Assembly: GCF_001730225.1 (NCBI RefSeq)
Contig: NZ_MIJE01000036.1
Coordinates: forward strand, 60,786 to 124,785
From: Desulfuribacillus alkaliarsenatis
Lineage (GTDB): Bacteria; Bacillota; Bacilli; Desulfuribacillales; Desulfuribacillaceae
Length of the DNA: 64,000 nt
Direction of reading: 5' to 3'
The translations under genes and the position numbers were made by a program. Under the pieces are notes generated by a model that was not told the DNA's origin, searched no databases, and was given only the letters and a program-made list of their open reading frames with translations. Below are positions 26,111 to 35,917 of the stretch, piece by piece; position 1 is the first letter of the stretch; every line of letters starts with the position of its first letter.

Positions 26111-29100
26111 TTAATCATTTGGTGTAGTTTCGCTTTGCTCTGGTTCTTCTATATTATTATTGTTACCGTTGCTGCCGTTATTCCCATTGTTACCAGTACT
26201 ACCGTTATCTTCGTTACCATTCTCTGGTTGTTGCTCAGGTGGAGTCGTATCTGGCTTTACTAGTGTTAGTGTTCTAGACCTTGCAGACTCACCGCTATCG
26301 TTCTCAGCAGTTACGTAATACCAATAAAGTCCAGTAACCTCAGCAGAAACATCAGTGTAACGGCTGTCAGGAGTTGCTCCGATAAATTCGAATGGTCCTG
26401 ACTCCGAGTTAGCACGGTATATTTTGTATCGGAAAATCTTGTCAACAGAACTGTTTTTGTCCCAAGATATTGTTATACCCAATGGTGATTCAGTTATTGT
26501 TGGATTAGTAGGTACGCTAGGAGGGTTAACTCCAGGACGAATGCTAACAACATTACTCGGTGCAGACTCCCTATCTTGGTCATCTATCGCTTTTAAACGA
26601 TAGTAATACGTTACTGTATCAGAGACTAATTGGTCTACAAAGGATGTACTAGTTAAAATACCATCGTGAACTGGAGTAAAGACACCCATTGCTGAATTGC
26701 TACGCTCTAGAATGTACCCCTGTAAATCAGGATCTGTACTTGGCGGCCATCGTAATGTTACAGATGACGGCGAATGTTCTGATATACGTAACCCTGAAGG
26801 TAATACAGGTGGCATTAAATCAGGGCTATGCAAAGGATCTATTTCCGTTGGTAGCTCTAAATCAGCATCTAAAGGTCTATAGATTGAGTTATTATCTGGT
26901 AATTCATACGGTACAGGTCGCTTAATAAAATATCCAGTCTTTATTTGATCAGCTGGAGTATAAGGGCTAGGTAAATACTTCTTACCATCTACCTCCACAT
27001 ATTCAGCTTTAACTACTACATCACAATACTCAATTGGTTCGGTTCCCCTTACGAATATATCTGTCATTGACCAGCCTGCTTCTTGAGATTCTTGGGTTGC
27101 AAGCTTGCCAGACTTTGTGGAAATATATGCGCGAACGATATTATCTGGCTCCTGGAAGCGACTGCTTGCAGGAAAACGCTCAGGAAACTTTTCTATTATA
27201 TCTTTCATTACAAGGTTAAATATTATCGTCGAACGTGAACCCTCACTGCTAGGCATTGGCGTTGGAATATCATAGCCGATAAATACACCTGCAGCTATAT
27301 CTGGCGTATAGCCTAGGAACCAGGAATCTCTTGTTTCGTTCGTAGTACCTGTTTTACCTACAATGTCCCTGCTACCAAACATAGAACCGACTCGACCACC
27401 AGTACCACTTCTTACTACGGTACGTAGCATGTCATTGACAATGTAAGTCGTTTGTTCAGAGAACACAGGTGTTGGATCAAGTTGATGCTCGTAGATTACA
27501 TTGCCGTTAATGTCTGTGATTTTTCTAATCATATACGGCTGATTATGCACACCTTTATTAGCGAAAGTAGCATAAGCACCAGTCATCTCTTCTACTGTAA
27601 CGCCTCGCTCCATACCGCCTATAGCTGATGCTAACTGATGTCTATCACCATTTGTTATTGTGTTTATTCCTAGTTGTTCAACGTAGCCCATTCCTACCTG
27701 TGGAGATAGCTGTTCGAATACCTTTAATGCAGGAATGTTATAAGACCATTGCAGGGCAACCCTTGCAGTTGTTAACCCGTGGAATTTACGATCCCAGTTT
27801 TGTGGGAAGTACTCTCCCGTTCTAGATGATGGGTCAGGGCGAACAAATGGCACATCATCGATAATAGTTCCAGGCATTAAAATTTTCTTTTCAATGGCTG
27901 GTGCAAATACGGCTAAAGTTTTAATAGATGATCCTGGCTGACGGGTAACTCTGGTATGGTTTGTTTGGCTTCGATTAAAATCACGACCTCCACCCATGGC
28001 CCAGATAGCGCCTGTTTTTGGATCAAGCACAGTTACTCCTACTTCTTGTAACGCATCCTCAATTAATTCACCTGTAATCGGGTGATTATAATCAATGTTT
28101 GCACGGAAGTTTTCAGGATTACTAATAATTGAGTCTACTATTGTTTGCATCTCAGGCTGAATCGTTGTATAAATATGGACACCACTACTAAGTATTGCGT
28201 AATGTGCGTCATTTCTATTATCGTACAAACCTGACTCCACCAATGCCTCTGCAGCTCGATCTTCAATATCCATCATTAAGAATGGATATTTAGAATAGGC
28301 GCGCAGCTGCGGCCTTACTAAATTTTCTTCTATATTGTACTCTAAAGCTTCAGCATATTCTGACTGCGTAATAAAATTATTAATCAGCATATAGTTTAAA
28401 ACTCGCTGCTGTCGACTAATAGCACTATCTAAGTTGCGATATAAATTATGTCCATGCGGATTTTGTGGTAAGCCAGCTATAATAGCAGCCTGTGCTAAAT
28501 TTAAGTCAGTTGACTCAATGCCAAAGAATGCAGTAGAAGCGGCTTCAACGCCATAAATATTTGAACCATTGGCATCCCTACCAAAATATATTTTATTTAA
28601 ATAGGCTGTTAAGATTTCTTCTTTCGTTAAAGCGCGTTCCATGCGTAATGCAAGGAACACCTCACGCACCTTTCTTTCCATTGATTGTTGATGGGTTAGA
28701 AAAGTATTACGTGCAAGCTGTTGTGTAATTGTACTAAAACCACTAACAATCGTACCAGCCTGAACATTTTGTTTTACAGCACGAACGGCTGCAGTGAAAT
28801 TTACACCAGGGTGATTGAAGAAATCTCGATCTTCAGTAGCAATAAATGCATCAATTAAATAAGGTGAGATTTCATCTAAGGTTACAGTTCTGCGGTTTTC
28901 TTCAGCACGCAACTGACCTATTTCAGTGTTGTCATCAAAGTAGGCAAAGCCTACCTGCCATCCAGCATTTACTTGTTCTCTAATTTCCTGTTGTGATGGA
29001 GTAGGCATACCATTCACTAAAGAAGCAACATAACCAGTGACGGCACCCCCAGCAAAGAAACCTATAATAATAGCAAATACTAGAAATAGCTTAAAGCCAC

Positions 29101-29176
29101 TCCAAAATAATTTCCCAACCTTTTTTAATTGTTTTTTTCGTTCTGCACTAAGTGCAGGTGACTTTCTTTCAGTCAT
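26111..29176 (-). CDS. Class A penicillin-binding protein with C-terminal FN3 repeats
   Basis: 1021 residues. One N-terminal membrane helix (about 27-50) is followed by the GT51 glycosyltransferase (EDRDFFNHPG, Glu about 112) and the transpeptidase with GSSIK (Ser about 415), SYN and KTGTT. Two fibronectin type III repeats (about 785-975) and a 40-residue Asn/Gly/Glu-rich tail, as in Bacillus PBP1-type enzymes, follow. It polymerises and cross-links peptidoglycan outside the membrane. ATG 29176 fits AGAGAGGAG; an in-frame ATG at 29281 lies within the predicted promoter. Confidence 0.93.
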   Translation of the reverse strand: MTERKSPALSAERKKQLKKVGKLFWSGFKLFLVFAIIIGFFAGGAVTGYVASLVNGMPTPSQQEIREQVNAGWQVGFAYFDDNTEIGQLRAEENRRTVTLDEISPYLIDAFIATEDRDFFNHPGVNFTAAVRAVKQNVQAGTIVSGFSTITQQLARNTFLTHQQSMERKVREVFLALRMERALTKEEILTAYLNKIYFGRDANGSNIYGVEAASTAFFGIESTDLNLAQAAIIAGLPQNPHGHNLYRNLDSAISRQQRVLNYMLINNFITQSEYAEALEYNIEENLVRPQLRAYSKYPFLMMDIEDRAAEALVESGLYDNRNDAHYAILSSGVHIYTTIQPEMQTIVDSIISNPENFRANIDYNHPITGELIEDALQEVGVTVLDPKTGAIWAMGGGRDFNRSQTNHTRVTRQPGSSIKTLAVFAPAIEKKILMPGTIIDDVPFVRPDPSSRTGEYFPQNWDRKFHGLTTARVALQWSYNIPALKVFEQLSPQVGMGYVEQLGINTITNGDRHQLASAIGGMERGVTVEEMTGAYATFANKGVHNQPYMIRKITDINGNVIYEHQLDPTPVFSEQTTYIVNDMLRTVVRSGTGGRVGSMFGSRDIVGKTGTTNETRDSWFLGYTPDIAAGVFIGYDIPTPMPSSEGSRSTIIFNLVMKDIIEKFPERFPASSRFQEPDNIVRAYISTKSGKLATQESQEAGWSMTDIFVRGTEPIEYCDVVVKAEYVEVDGKKYLPSPYTPADQIKTGYFIKRPVPYELPDNNSIYRPLDADLELPTEIDPLHSPDLMPPVLPSGLRISEHSPSSVTLRWPPSTDPDLQGYILERSNSAMGVFTPVHDGILTSTSFVDQLVSDTVTYYYRLKAIDDQDRESAPSNVVSIRPGVNPPSVPTNPTITESPLGITISWDKNSSVDKIFRYKIYRANSESGPFEFIGATPDSRYTDVSAEVTGLYWYYVTAENDSGESARSRTLTLVKPDTTPPEQQPENGNEDNGSTGNNGNNGSNGNNNNIEEPEQSETTPND

Positions 29177-29252
29177 GTAGGAACTCCTCTCTTCTATAAA
29201 GCAAAATAAACCTATATATAATGGCTTGCGAATTTGCAAAAAATCATATTTC

Positions 29253-29281
29253 ATTATAACATAATTTATAGATAGCGACAA
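29253..29281 (-). promoter_or_regulatory. Sigma-A promoter of the penicillin-binding protein
   Basis: On the minus strand TTGTCG (29281-29276) and TATAAT (29258-29253) have 17-base spacing. It supports the downstream start codon at 29176. Confidence 0.6.
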
Positions 29282-29529
29282 AAGACAAATAATTTGGAGT
29301 GACGGGTTTTTTGATTTAGCTATATATCAATACCAGTATTACAGCTTTTAGCATATTTTAAACAGTATATGGTGGAATGGCAATGATAGATAGGGGAAAG
29401 TAATGATAGATTACGAGGAGAAATAGAACACGCTAATACTTTTTGCAAAATTAAATAATATTAATTGAAACAAGCAGGGTAGTTTTCCAAACTTTTCGCA
29501 TAGAATTTTGTAAGCGAGGTGTTTGGAGC
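29282..29529. other. Intergenic region between divergent PBP and yunB genes
   Basis: Apart from the PBP promoter at its left edge I see a direct repeat of AATGATAGAT (29382-29391 and 29402-29411). A CATAGAAT at 29499-29506 resembles a sigma-E -10 element ahead of yunB, but I see no good -35. Neither is more than suggestive. Confidence 0.25.
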
Positions 29530-30258
29530 ATGCCCTTTTTTCGTTTATCTAAAACAAAAAGACGTTCTATAATAGTATTTGTTTTTTTAGTAATTACGAT
29601 GTATTTTGCTATAACTGCATTTTATTATGTAGAAACAAATTTACGTCCAAATCTAATTTCCATAGCTGAAATACGAGCAAAGAAAATAGCAACTGAAGCA
29701 ATTAATGACGCTATAAGTAAAAAAATTGCTGAAGAGACTGATTATCAAAGACTTTTAGATATACAGATTGATAATCAAGGTAGGGTGTCATTTGCGCAAT
29801 TAAACTTCACAGAAGTATCAAGGATTTCATCGTCAACTACAATTCGTGTGCAAAACACTTTAAATATGATAGAAAGAGAAGTTATTCGCTTGCCATTAGG
29901 TATGGCATTCAACTCAGCAATATTATCGCAGTATGGGCCAACGATTCCGATAACAATAGTTCCGCAAGGGGCTGCTTTTTCAGATGTTAAATGGAGCTTT
30001 GAAGATGCTGGAATAAACCAAACATTACACGTCATTTATATAGATATAAGGGCTATGGTGAAGATTGTTATTCCTTTTGATACGAAAGAGACGGTCATTG
30101 AAACTAGATTGCCAATTGCATATTCATTGTACATAGGGGAAGTGCCACAATTCTTCTATGATGGTCGCGGCATACCAATTGGTGAGGGATCTGGTGAGGG
30201 AAGTGGAGTCAGACCGAAGGCCCCTAACATCTTCCCGCCAATCCAGTTGCAGAATTAA
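29530..30258 (+). CDS. yunB: Sporulation protein YunB
   Basis: 242 residues: a basic start, one membrane helix (about 14-34) and an external domain with the family's ETNLRPNLISIAEIRAKKIA segment and VQNTLNMIEREVIRLPLG. In B. subtilis yunB is a mother-cell gene required for normal sporulation. The C-terminal tail (GEGSGEGSGVRPKAPN) is low-complexity. GAGGTG sits 9 bases before ATG 29530. A terminator-like hairpin separates it from the germination operon. Confidence 0.88.
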   Translation: MPFFRLSKTKRRSIIVFVFLVITMYFAITAFYYVETNLRPNLISIAEIRAKKIATEAINDAISKKIAEETDYQRLLDIQIDNQGRVSFAQLNFTEVSRISSSTTIRVQNTLNMIEREVIRLPLGMAFNSAILSQYGPTIPITIVPQGAAFSDVKWSFEDAGINQTLHVIYIDIRAMVKIVIPFDTKETVIETRLPIAYSLYIGEVPQFFYDGRGIPIGEGSGEGSGVRPKAPNIFPPIQLQN

Positions 30259-30290
30259 CGCTGTATAAAAAAGAAAAATGAGTAAATATT

Positions 30291-30326
30291 ACCACTGAGA
30301 GCATTACTTGCTTAAGGTGGTTTTTT
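30291..30326 (+). terminator. Terminator-like hairpin holding the Shine-Dalgarno of gerA
   Basis: 30291-30303 pairs with 30309-30321 (11 of 13 positions, with a two-base internal mismatch), followed by TTTTTT and then ATG 30327. The 3' arm contains AAGGTGG, the only ribosome site for gerA. The hairpin can both end yunB transcripts and hide that site. Confidence 0.6.
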
Positions 30327-31853
30327 ATGAAGGTAACTAGAAAACTTAAATTTGCAAAAAAATATATTTCCAATAGTTTATTTATTAACATTAATTATTT
30401 TAAAGAAATATTTTCTAATGATGAAACAATAAGATATCGCTATATTGAAAACGAAACAGAAAATTCAACGATTTTCAGCATAAAAGCCCAGTTAATTTAT
30501 ACTGAGTCAATGGTAGATAATCAATTCATTATCGATAATATAATAACTCCATTAACAGAATCCAAACAAATTTATATTGACAGTCAAGAGACTATTATTG
30601 AGCAGTTAGCTAACAGAGTGATAGTTGCTAATGATGTGAAAGTATCTTCGAATATCGACAAACTTACACAGGCTGTAGTATGTGGAAACACAGTATTGTT
30701 ATTAGAAGGCTCAAACGAAGCTTTGATTATAGATACACAAGGTTGGAAATCTAGAAGTATAGAAGAACCAGAAGCAGAAAAGACACTAAGAGGCCCTAAA
30801 GAAGGGTTTACAGAAGCAATAATGATAAATGTGTCGATGGTAAAGCGTAAGTTACAAACACCAAACTTAAAGTTTGAATTTGATGAAATAGGATTACAAA
30901 CAAAAACAAAAGTTGCACTATGTTATGTTAAAGGTATCGTAAATGAAGGAATATTAATAGAGCTAAGAAAACGCTTGCAGGATATTGAAATAGATGGAAT
31001 ATTTGATTCAGGTTATATACAAGAGCTAATTAAAGACGAACCCTTATCTCCATATAAGACGATTGGAACAACTGAGCGGCCCGATGTAGTTGCTGCTAAA
31101 ATTTTAGAAGGAAGGATAGCTTTATTAGTAGATGGAACACCAGTGGCATTGACAATACCACATTTGTTTATTGAATATTTTCAATCACCTGATGACTATT
31201 ATAAAAATTTCTATTACTCGTCCTTTAATAGGCTTATGAGAATAGCCGCTTATTTTATAAGTTTTGCGCTACCAGCACTCTATATTGCAATTACGACATA
31301 CCATCAAGAAATGATTCCAACACCATTACTATTAAATATTTTTAATGCTAGGCAGGGTATACCATTCCCGGCGATTCTGGAAGCATTGCTGTTGTTGTTT
31401 GCCTTTGAAGTATTGCGAGAAACTGGCACACGAATGCCTACCTATATTGGACAAGCTATGAGCATCGTTGGTGCCTTAGTGCTTGGTCAGGCAGCAGTTG
31501 AAGCTAGGTTCGTAAGTGCTCCAATGGTAATAGTCATAGCAATGTCTGGGATTACGGGGCTTATGCTTCCAGCACTTACTGGCTCGATGATTCTTTTGCG
31601 TGTATTTCTTATTTTTGTTTCCTCATTATTAGGGATGTACGGCTTTGTTTTTGGGTTAGCTGCTGTACTTATTCATTTACTAAATTTGCGATCATTTGGG
31701 GTGCCTTATATGACAAACATAAATATTATGGATTTAAAGAATTTACAAGACACTGCAGTTAGGATGCCGTGGTGGTTTATGAAAAATCGTCCAGAATTTA
31801 TAGCCATAAGAAATAAAAAAAGGCAAAATGCTGGGAGGGTAAATCCGAAATGA
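30327..31853 (+). CDS. gerAA: Spore germination receptor A subunit (GerA family)
   Basis: 508 residues. A hydrophilic N-terminal half (about 1-280; VDGTPVALTIPHLFIEYFQSPDDYY marks the junction) is followed by four to six membrane segments and a cytosolic tail with MPWWFMKNRPEF. A subunits form the oligomeric nutrient-gated channel of the receptor in the spore inner membrane. It overlaps the C-subunit gene by 4 bases. The nutrient is not predictable, so the suffix is only by family. Confidence 0.92.
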   Translation: MKVTRKLKFAKKYISNSLFININYFKEIFSNDETIRYRYIENETENSTIFSIKAQLIYTESMVDNQFIIDNIITPLTESKQIYIDSQETIIEQLANRVIVANDVKVSSNIDKLTQAVVCGNTVLLLEGSNEALIIDTQGWKSRSIEEPEAEKTLRGPKEGFTEAIMINVSMVKRKLQTPNLKFEFDEIGLQTKTKVALCYVKGIVNEGILIELRKRLQDIEIDGIFDSGYIQELIKDEPLSPYKTIGTTERPDVVAAKILEGRIALLVDGTPVALTIPHLFIEYFQSPDDYYKNFYYSSFNRLMRIAAYFISFALPALYIAITTYHQEMIPTPLLLNIFNARQGIPFPAILEALLLLFAFEVLRETGTRMPTYIGQAMSIVGALVLGQAAVEARFVSAPMVIVIAMSGITGLMLPALTGSMILLRVFLIFVSSLLGMYGFVFGLAAVLIHLLNLRSFGVPYMTNINIMDLKNLQDTAVRMPWWFMKNRPEFIAIRNKKRQNAGRVNPK

Positions 31854-32995
31854 TAAAATTAATAGCTGTTAAAAAGCTTATTATAGTTTGTATGGTCATA
31901 CTGCTTACAGGCTGTTGGAACTATAAGGATATAGATGAGCTAGGGATAATAACTGGGCTGGCTATTGATGAAGGGGAAAATAAAAACTATCTTATTACTG
32001 TAAAAATTGTTATACCTAAAGAACAAGAGGAGATGGATCCAGAATCGAAAATACTGGAAATGGAAGGTGAAACAATATTTGATTCTGTCAGGAATATGAT
32101 AATGATATTCCCTAAGAAGTTATATTTTCCACACATGGATATTGTAATTATAAGTGAAAAGGTAGCTGAGAAGGGAATTGTGCATACACTTGATTTTTTA
32201 ATGCGAGATGCAGAACCAAGAATCTCAACAAAGGTATTAATTGCCAAAGATTCGACAGCTAGTAAAATATTGAAGCATGAAAGGATATTTACAGGTATCC
32301 ACTCGTATGAGATAGAAAGCATGTTAGAGTCCCAATCTAACTTAGCAAAAGCACCTAAAGTTAGCTTTCATCAACTAATTAATAATATAGTTAGTGAAGG
32401 AATTTCTGCTACCCTGCCAGTAATACAGACTGAACATTTTAACAAAAGAGATTTTTCAATAATTCAGGGAACTGCAATTTTTAAACAAGATATCTTAGTG
32501 GGATATTTAGATGAGAACCAAACAAAAACTTTTCTGTTTATTACAGATCAAATAGATGGAGGTCTGATTATTATAGAAAATATTGAAGGTCAAGCAGATA
32601 CAAATATTGCATTGGAAATATTAGAAACAGGTACTAAATTGACACCTGAATATAATGGTCAGTTGGAAATTCAAATTGATGTATCGGGTCAGGTTGCTTT
32701 AGCAGAGGTTAGTAGGGAATATAGAGAAATAGACGAGGAAATGTTAGAGGCCGTAAAGAGGGAAGCGAATAAAAAGTTAGAACAAGATATAGTCGATTTG
32801 ATAAAAATGATTCAAGCAGACTATGGTGCAGATGTTTTTGGATTCGGTAATTTAGTAAAAACAAAAAACCATAAGGTATGGCGAGATATTGAAAACTGGG
32901 AGGAAGAATTCAGAAATTTATCTGTAAATGTAGAAGTTGATTTAGAAATAATTAATACGGCTTTAAGTAAAAAATCAATTCAAGTGGGAGACTAG
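31850..32995 (+). CDS. gerAC: Spore germination receptor C subunit, Ger(x)C lipoprotein
   Basis: 381 residues with a lipoprotein signal (IIVCMVILLTGCW, Cys about 24) and the family's GCWNYKDIDELGIITGLAID start. C subunits are diacylglyceryl-anchored on the outer face of the spore inner membrane and pair with A and B subunits. The GGGAGG ribosome site lies at the end of gerAA. Confidence 0.92.
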   Translation: MIKLIAVKKLIIVCMVILLTGCWNYKDIDELGIITGLAIDEGENKNYLITVKIVIPKEQEEMDPESKILEMEGETIFDSVRNMIMIFPKKLYFPHMDIVIISEKVAEKGIVHTLDFLMRDAEPRISTKVLIAKDSTASKILKHERIFTGIHSYEIESMLESQSNLAKAPKVSFHQLINNIVSEGISATLPVIQTEHFNKRDFSIIQGTAIFKQDILVGYLDENQTKTFLFITDQIDGGLIIIENIEGQADTNIALEILETGTKLTPEYNGQLEIQIDVSGQVALAEVSREYREIDEEMLEAVKREANKKLEQDIVDLIKMIQADYGADVFGFGNLVKTKNHKVWRDIENWEEEFRNLSVNVEVDLEIINTALSKKSIQVGD

Positions 32996-32996
32996 C

Positions 32997-33212
32997 ATGG
33001 CACAGGCATTCGGTTTTGTATTTCTATATATCGTAATTGCAATTTTTGAATTACCTCCATTGTATGGAAACAAACGATGGAAAGAGATGGGGATATATCT
33101 AACTGTTTGGAGTATAGGTATAACATTAATAATGCTTATAAGCTTTGGAATAGCAATACCTAGCCCAGCAGAACCGCTTGAAAGATTTATCGTAATGATT
33201 TTTGGTCTATAA
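32997..33212 (+). CDS. Small two-helix membrane protein, germinant receptor D subunit
   Basis: 71 residues with two hydrophobic helices (about 5-20 and 33-52) separated by a short basic loop (LYGNKRWKEMG). Small two-helix D-subunit proteins are known within or near gerA-family operons in Bacillus and modulate germination rate. Its place, one base after the C gene and 22 before the B gene, with its own GGGAG, strongly supports that. There is no sequence motif beyond topology. Confidence 0.75.
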   Translation: MAQAFGFVFLYIVIAIFELPPLYGNKRWKEMGIYLTVWSIGITLIMLISFGIAIPSPAEPLERFIVMIFGL

Positions 33213-33234
33213 TTATTTTAAATAAGGTGAGCCA

Positions 33235-34317
33235 ATGTTAGAGACAGTAAATAGTAAACAAGCAATCTTTACAATCGTAATGTTTATTACAGGTAGTGCT
33301 ATTATTTTTGGGGTTGGTGGGGGCGCTGAACAAGATATTTGGATTGTAATCATACTGTCTATGTTATTAGTGATACCAGTGCTTATTATGTATGCTCGAA
33401 TCCTTGAATTTTACCCAGGGGAAAACCTATTTACTATATCAAAAATCGTATTTGGAACATTTTTCGGTAAGTTCATAATTATGTTATACACCTGGTATGC
33501 CTTTCATTTAGGAGGACTAGTTTTAAGAAACTTTTCTGAATATATTCAAATTGTATCATTTCCAGAAACACCGCAAATTTTCACGTTAACATTGATGACG
33601 ATTGTTACAATATATTTTGTAAAAAGCGGAATCGAAGTAATAGGAAGATGGACTGTTTTATTTTTCCCAATATTACTCTTGGTTTCACTATTAGTAATCA
33701 TGCTATCAATCCCTATTATGAATCCAATCTATATAAGGCCTACTTTTGAATACGGAATAATGCCAGTTATAAGCAATACTTCTACTGTTTTTGCATTTCC
33801 TTTTGCGGAAACAGTTTTATTTATAATGGTTTTTGATAAAATAAATGGTAAAGTTGGATTGCGTAAGGTATATCTTTATAGTTTGCTCATAGCTGGTAGT
33901 ATGATTTTACTATCATCTGTTAAAAATGTTTTAGTATTAGGTTCGGCCGCGTCTTTATACTATTTTCCAGCACACACTGCTGCAAGACTAATCGAGGTTG
34001 GTACGTTTCTACAAAGAATTGAAGTTCTGACAGCAATAATATGTATAGCATGTGGTCTGATAAAGATTAGTATCTGCTTACTTGTTGCTACAAGAGGCAT
34101 TGCGGCCTTGTTTAATATAAATGATAATAAAATATTTGTTTTTCCTACGGGTCTATTAATGATGAGCTTTGCAGTCATTATTTATAATAATACAATTGAA
34201 ATGTTTAGCTGGGCGACAGAAATATATAAATATTATGCGCTCCCATTTCAATTATTAATACCCTTAATCTTATGGTTAGTTCTTGAAATCAAAATGCGAA
34301 AGCAAAAAATATTATAG
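33235..34317 (+). CDS. gerAB: Spore germination receptor B subunit (GerB permease family)
   Basis: 360 residues with about ten membrane helices, of the amino-acid/polyamine transporter superfamily. ISSKQ-type opening (VNSKQAIFTIVMFITGSAI) and EFYPGENLFTISKIVFG are family marks. B subunits bind the nutrient. AAGGTGAG precedes ATG 33235. Its stop directly abuts the stop of nfo on the other strand, with no terminator between. Confidence 0.92.
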   Translation: MLETVNSKQAIFTIVMFITGSAIIFGVGGGAEQDIWIVIILSMLLVIPVLIMYARILEFYPGENLFTISKIVFGTFFGKFIIMLYTWYAFHLGGLVLRNFSEYIQIVSFPETPQIFTLTLMTIVTIYFVKSGIEVIGRWTVLFFPILLLVSLLVIMLSIPIMNPIYIRPTFEYGIMPVISNTSTVFAFPFAETVLFIMVFDKINGKVGLRKVYLYSLLIAGSMILLSSVKNVLVLGSAASLYYFPAHTAARLIEVGTFLQRIEVLTAIICIACGLIKISICLLVATRGIAALFNINDNKIFVFPTGLLMMSFAVIIYNNTIEMFSWATEIYKYYALPFQLLIPLILWLVLEIKMRKQKIL

Positions 34318-35160
34318 TTATAATTTTTCTATAACTGGCAAGTCTGCTTCATCACGAATATAAGCAATCTCTTCCTTGTATACGCCTGTAGGTGTCTCTA
34401 AAATAAAAGCGACATCCTGCAGGCGCTTGTTTCTTACGAAATCTTTGAAAAATTGTCCGCCCATTGTTCCGTAGCCAATATCTGCGTGCCGATCTCTCTT
34501 ACTGCCAAGTGGCATTTTTGCATCGTTAAGGTGAAATACCTTTAATCTGTCTAACCCGATTCGAGCATCAAAATCATCTAATATAGTTTCAAGATTGTTT
34601 ACTAAGTCAAAACCAGCACTATACATATGGCAGGTATCGCCACAGACACCGATTTTGTCAGAGTGTTCTACAAGACTTAGAATTTCTTCAACTTGCTCAA
34701 AGCTAGAGCCAAGCTCAGAGCCTTGGCCTGCCATCATCTCAAGGAGAATCGTTGTTTGTTCCTCGCCTGTTAAAATCTCATTTAATGCTTGTGCAGTTCT
34801 TTTTATCCCAGCTTCAACTCCGCTGCCAGCGTGAGAGCCAGTATGAACAACAACAAATGGAACTCCTAGCTTTTCTGCCCGCTCTATGTCTAAGCTCAGG
34901 ATTTCTTTTGCTGCTGTAAAGGTTGCCTCAACGGGAGCCGCCAAGTTTATTATGTAGGGTGTATGAATAACTAATGTATGGATACCATTTTCCAAAGCTA
35001 AAGCTTGTCCCTTAGATATGTCTGCATCAACTAACTCCTTCGCTTTACCGCCCCTTGGGCTGCGTGTGAAAAACTGGCACGCGCTTGCGTTCATAGCAAC
35101 CGCCTCTTTAATAGCGCCGTGAAAACCTTTTGCAAATGATACGTGAGCACCTATCTTCAT
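34318..35160 (-). CDS. nfo: Endonuclease IV
   Basis: 280 residues of the AP endonuclease 2 barrel. The zinc ligands are visible in HTPYIINLA, VVHTGSHAG, LLEMMAGQGSELG, CGDTCHMYSAGFD, HLNDAKMPLGSKRDRHADIGYG-type loop and ILETP. It cuts abasic sites in base excision repair; in Bacillus Nfo also protects spore DNA. TAGGAGAT precedes the ATG on the minus strand. It converges on the germination operon with zero spacing. Confidence 0.96.
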   Translation of the reverse strand: MKIGAHVSFAKGFHGAIKEAVAMNASACQFFTRSPRGGKAKELVDADISKGQALALENGIHTLVIHTPYIINLAAPVEATFTAAKEILSLDIERAEKLGVPFVVVHTGSHAGSGVEAGIKRTAQALNEILTGEEQTTILLEMMAGQGSELGSSFEQVEEILSLVEHSDKIGVCGDTCHMYSAGFDLVNNLETILDDFDARIGLDRLKVFHLNDAKMPLGSKRDRHADIGYGTMGGQFFKDFVRNKRLQDVAFILETPTGVYKEEIAYIRDEADLPVIEKL

Positions 35161-35325
35161 CTAAATAATCTCCTATCTCTACTATAAATAACTACTCTGC
35201 TAGTTATAGTGTTTGATTTGTTATTACATAATGTTATATCCAGTTGCTAGCTATGTTTTTAATGTACATTTATATAGATAATTCGTCAAATTTGTAAAAT
35301 GTTTTTTAAAATACGTAATTAACTA

Positions 35326-35353
35326 TTGACCTTTATTTTTATCGTGTTATAAT
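35326..35353 (+). promoter_or_regulatory. Sigma-A promoter of pheB-hom-thrC-thrB
   Basis: TTGACC at 35326-35331 and TATAAT at 35348-35353 with 16-base spacing. About 55 bases of leader follow, with no T-box. Confidence 0.7.
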
Positions 35354-35407
35354 GTCTATCATGCAAAGACGCTTGTTCTTCATACAAGGACACAAAGGTG
35401 GTTCGCT

Positions 35408-35866
35408 ATGGCAAAACAAAACACATACTATCTCGTAGAAGCAGACATTCTACCAGAGGTAATCGTTAAGACAGCAAGAGCTAAAGAGCTTTTAAGTAAA
35501 GGTGAGGTTGCTACAGTAACAGAAGCCGTTGAGGCAGTAGGAATTAGTCGCAGTGTTTTTTACAAATATAAAGATGGTATCCTACCGTTCTATGAAGCGT
35601 CGCGCGAGCGAATTGTTACCATTACTATGGAACTGATTCACGAATTCGGTGTCCTATCTAATGTATTGCAGACTGTAGCAAAGCATCAGGGAAATGTTCT
35701 AACAATCAACCAGACACTACCGCTACAAGGACTAGCGATTGTAACACTGACAATGGAAACGAAATCGATGGATATAGATATTCCTTCGTTTTTAGAGCAG
35801 TTAATTAACCTTAAAGGTGTAAAAAAAGCACAAGTAGTTGGGCATAATGAGCAAAATATCAATTAG
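35408..35866 (+). CDS. pheB: ACT-domain regulatory protein PheB
   Basis: 152 residues: an N-terminal helix-turn-helix-like part (about 1-70; KGEVATVTEAVEAVGISRSVFYKY) and a C-terminal ACT domain (about 75-145). The UPF0735/PheB group is found with aromatic or threonine biosynthesis genes and presumably senses an amino acid, though its role is not settled. AAGGTGG precedes ATG 35408, and hom follows 51 bases later, so it is likely the first gene of the threonine operon. Confidence 0.88.
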   Translation: MAKQNTYYLVEADILPEVIVKTARAKELLSKGEVATVTEAVEAVGISRSVFYKYKDGILPFYEASRERIVTITMELIHEFGVLSNVLQTVAKHQGNVLTINQTLPLQGLAIVTLTMETKSMDIDIPSFLEQLINLKGVKKAQVVGHNEQNIN

Positions 35867-35917
35867 CATTAACAATAGTATCAAAATTAGATTTTAATTA
35901 GAGGAGTGGTTTTTCTT

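Noticed and set aside
26689..27825. Plus-strand frames within the PBP gene
   Set aside because: They are shadows of the intact 1021-residue minus-strand gene.
35354..35407. T-box in the threonine operon leader
   Set aside because: The leader is only about 55 bases and lacks the GGGTGG core.
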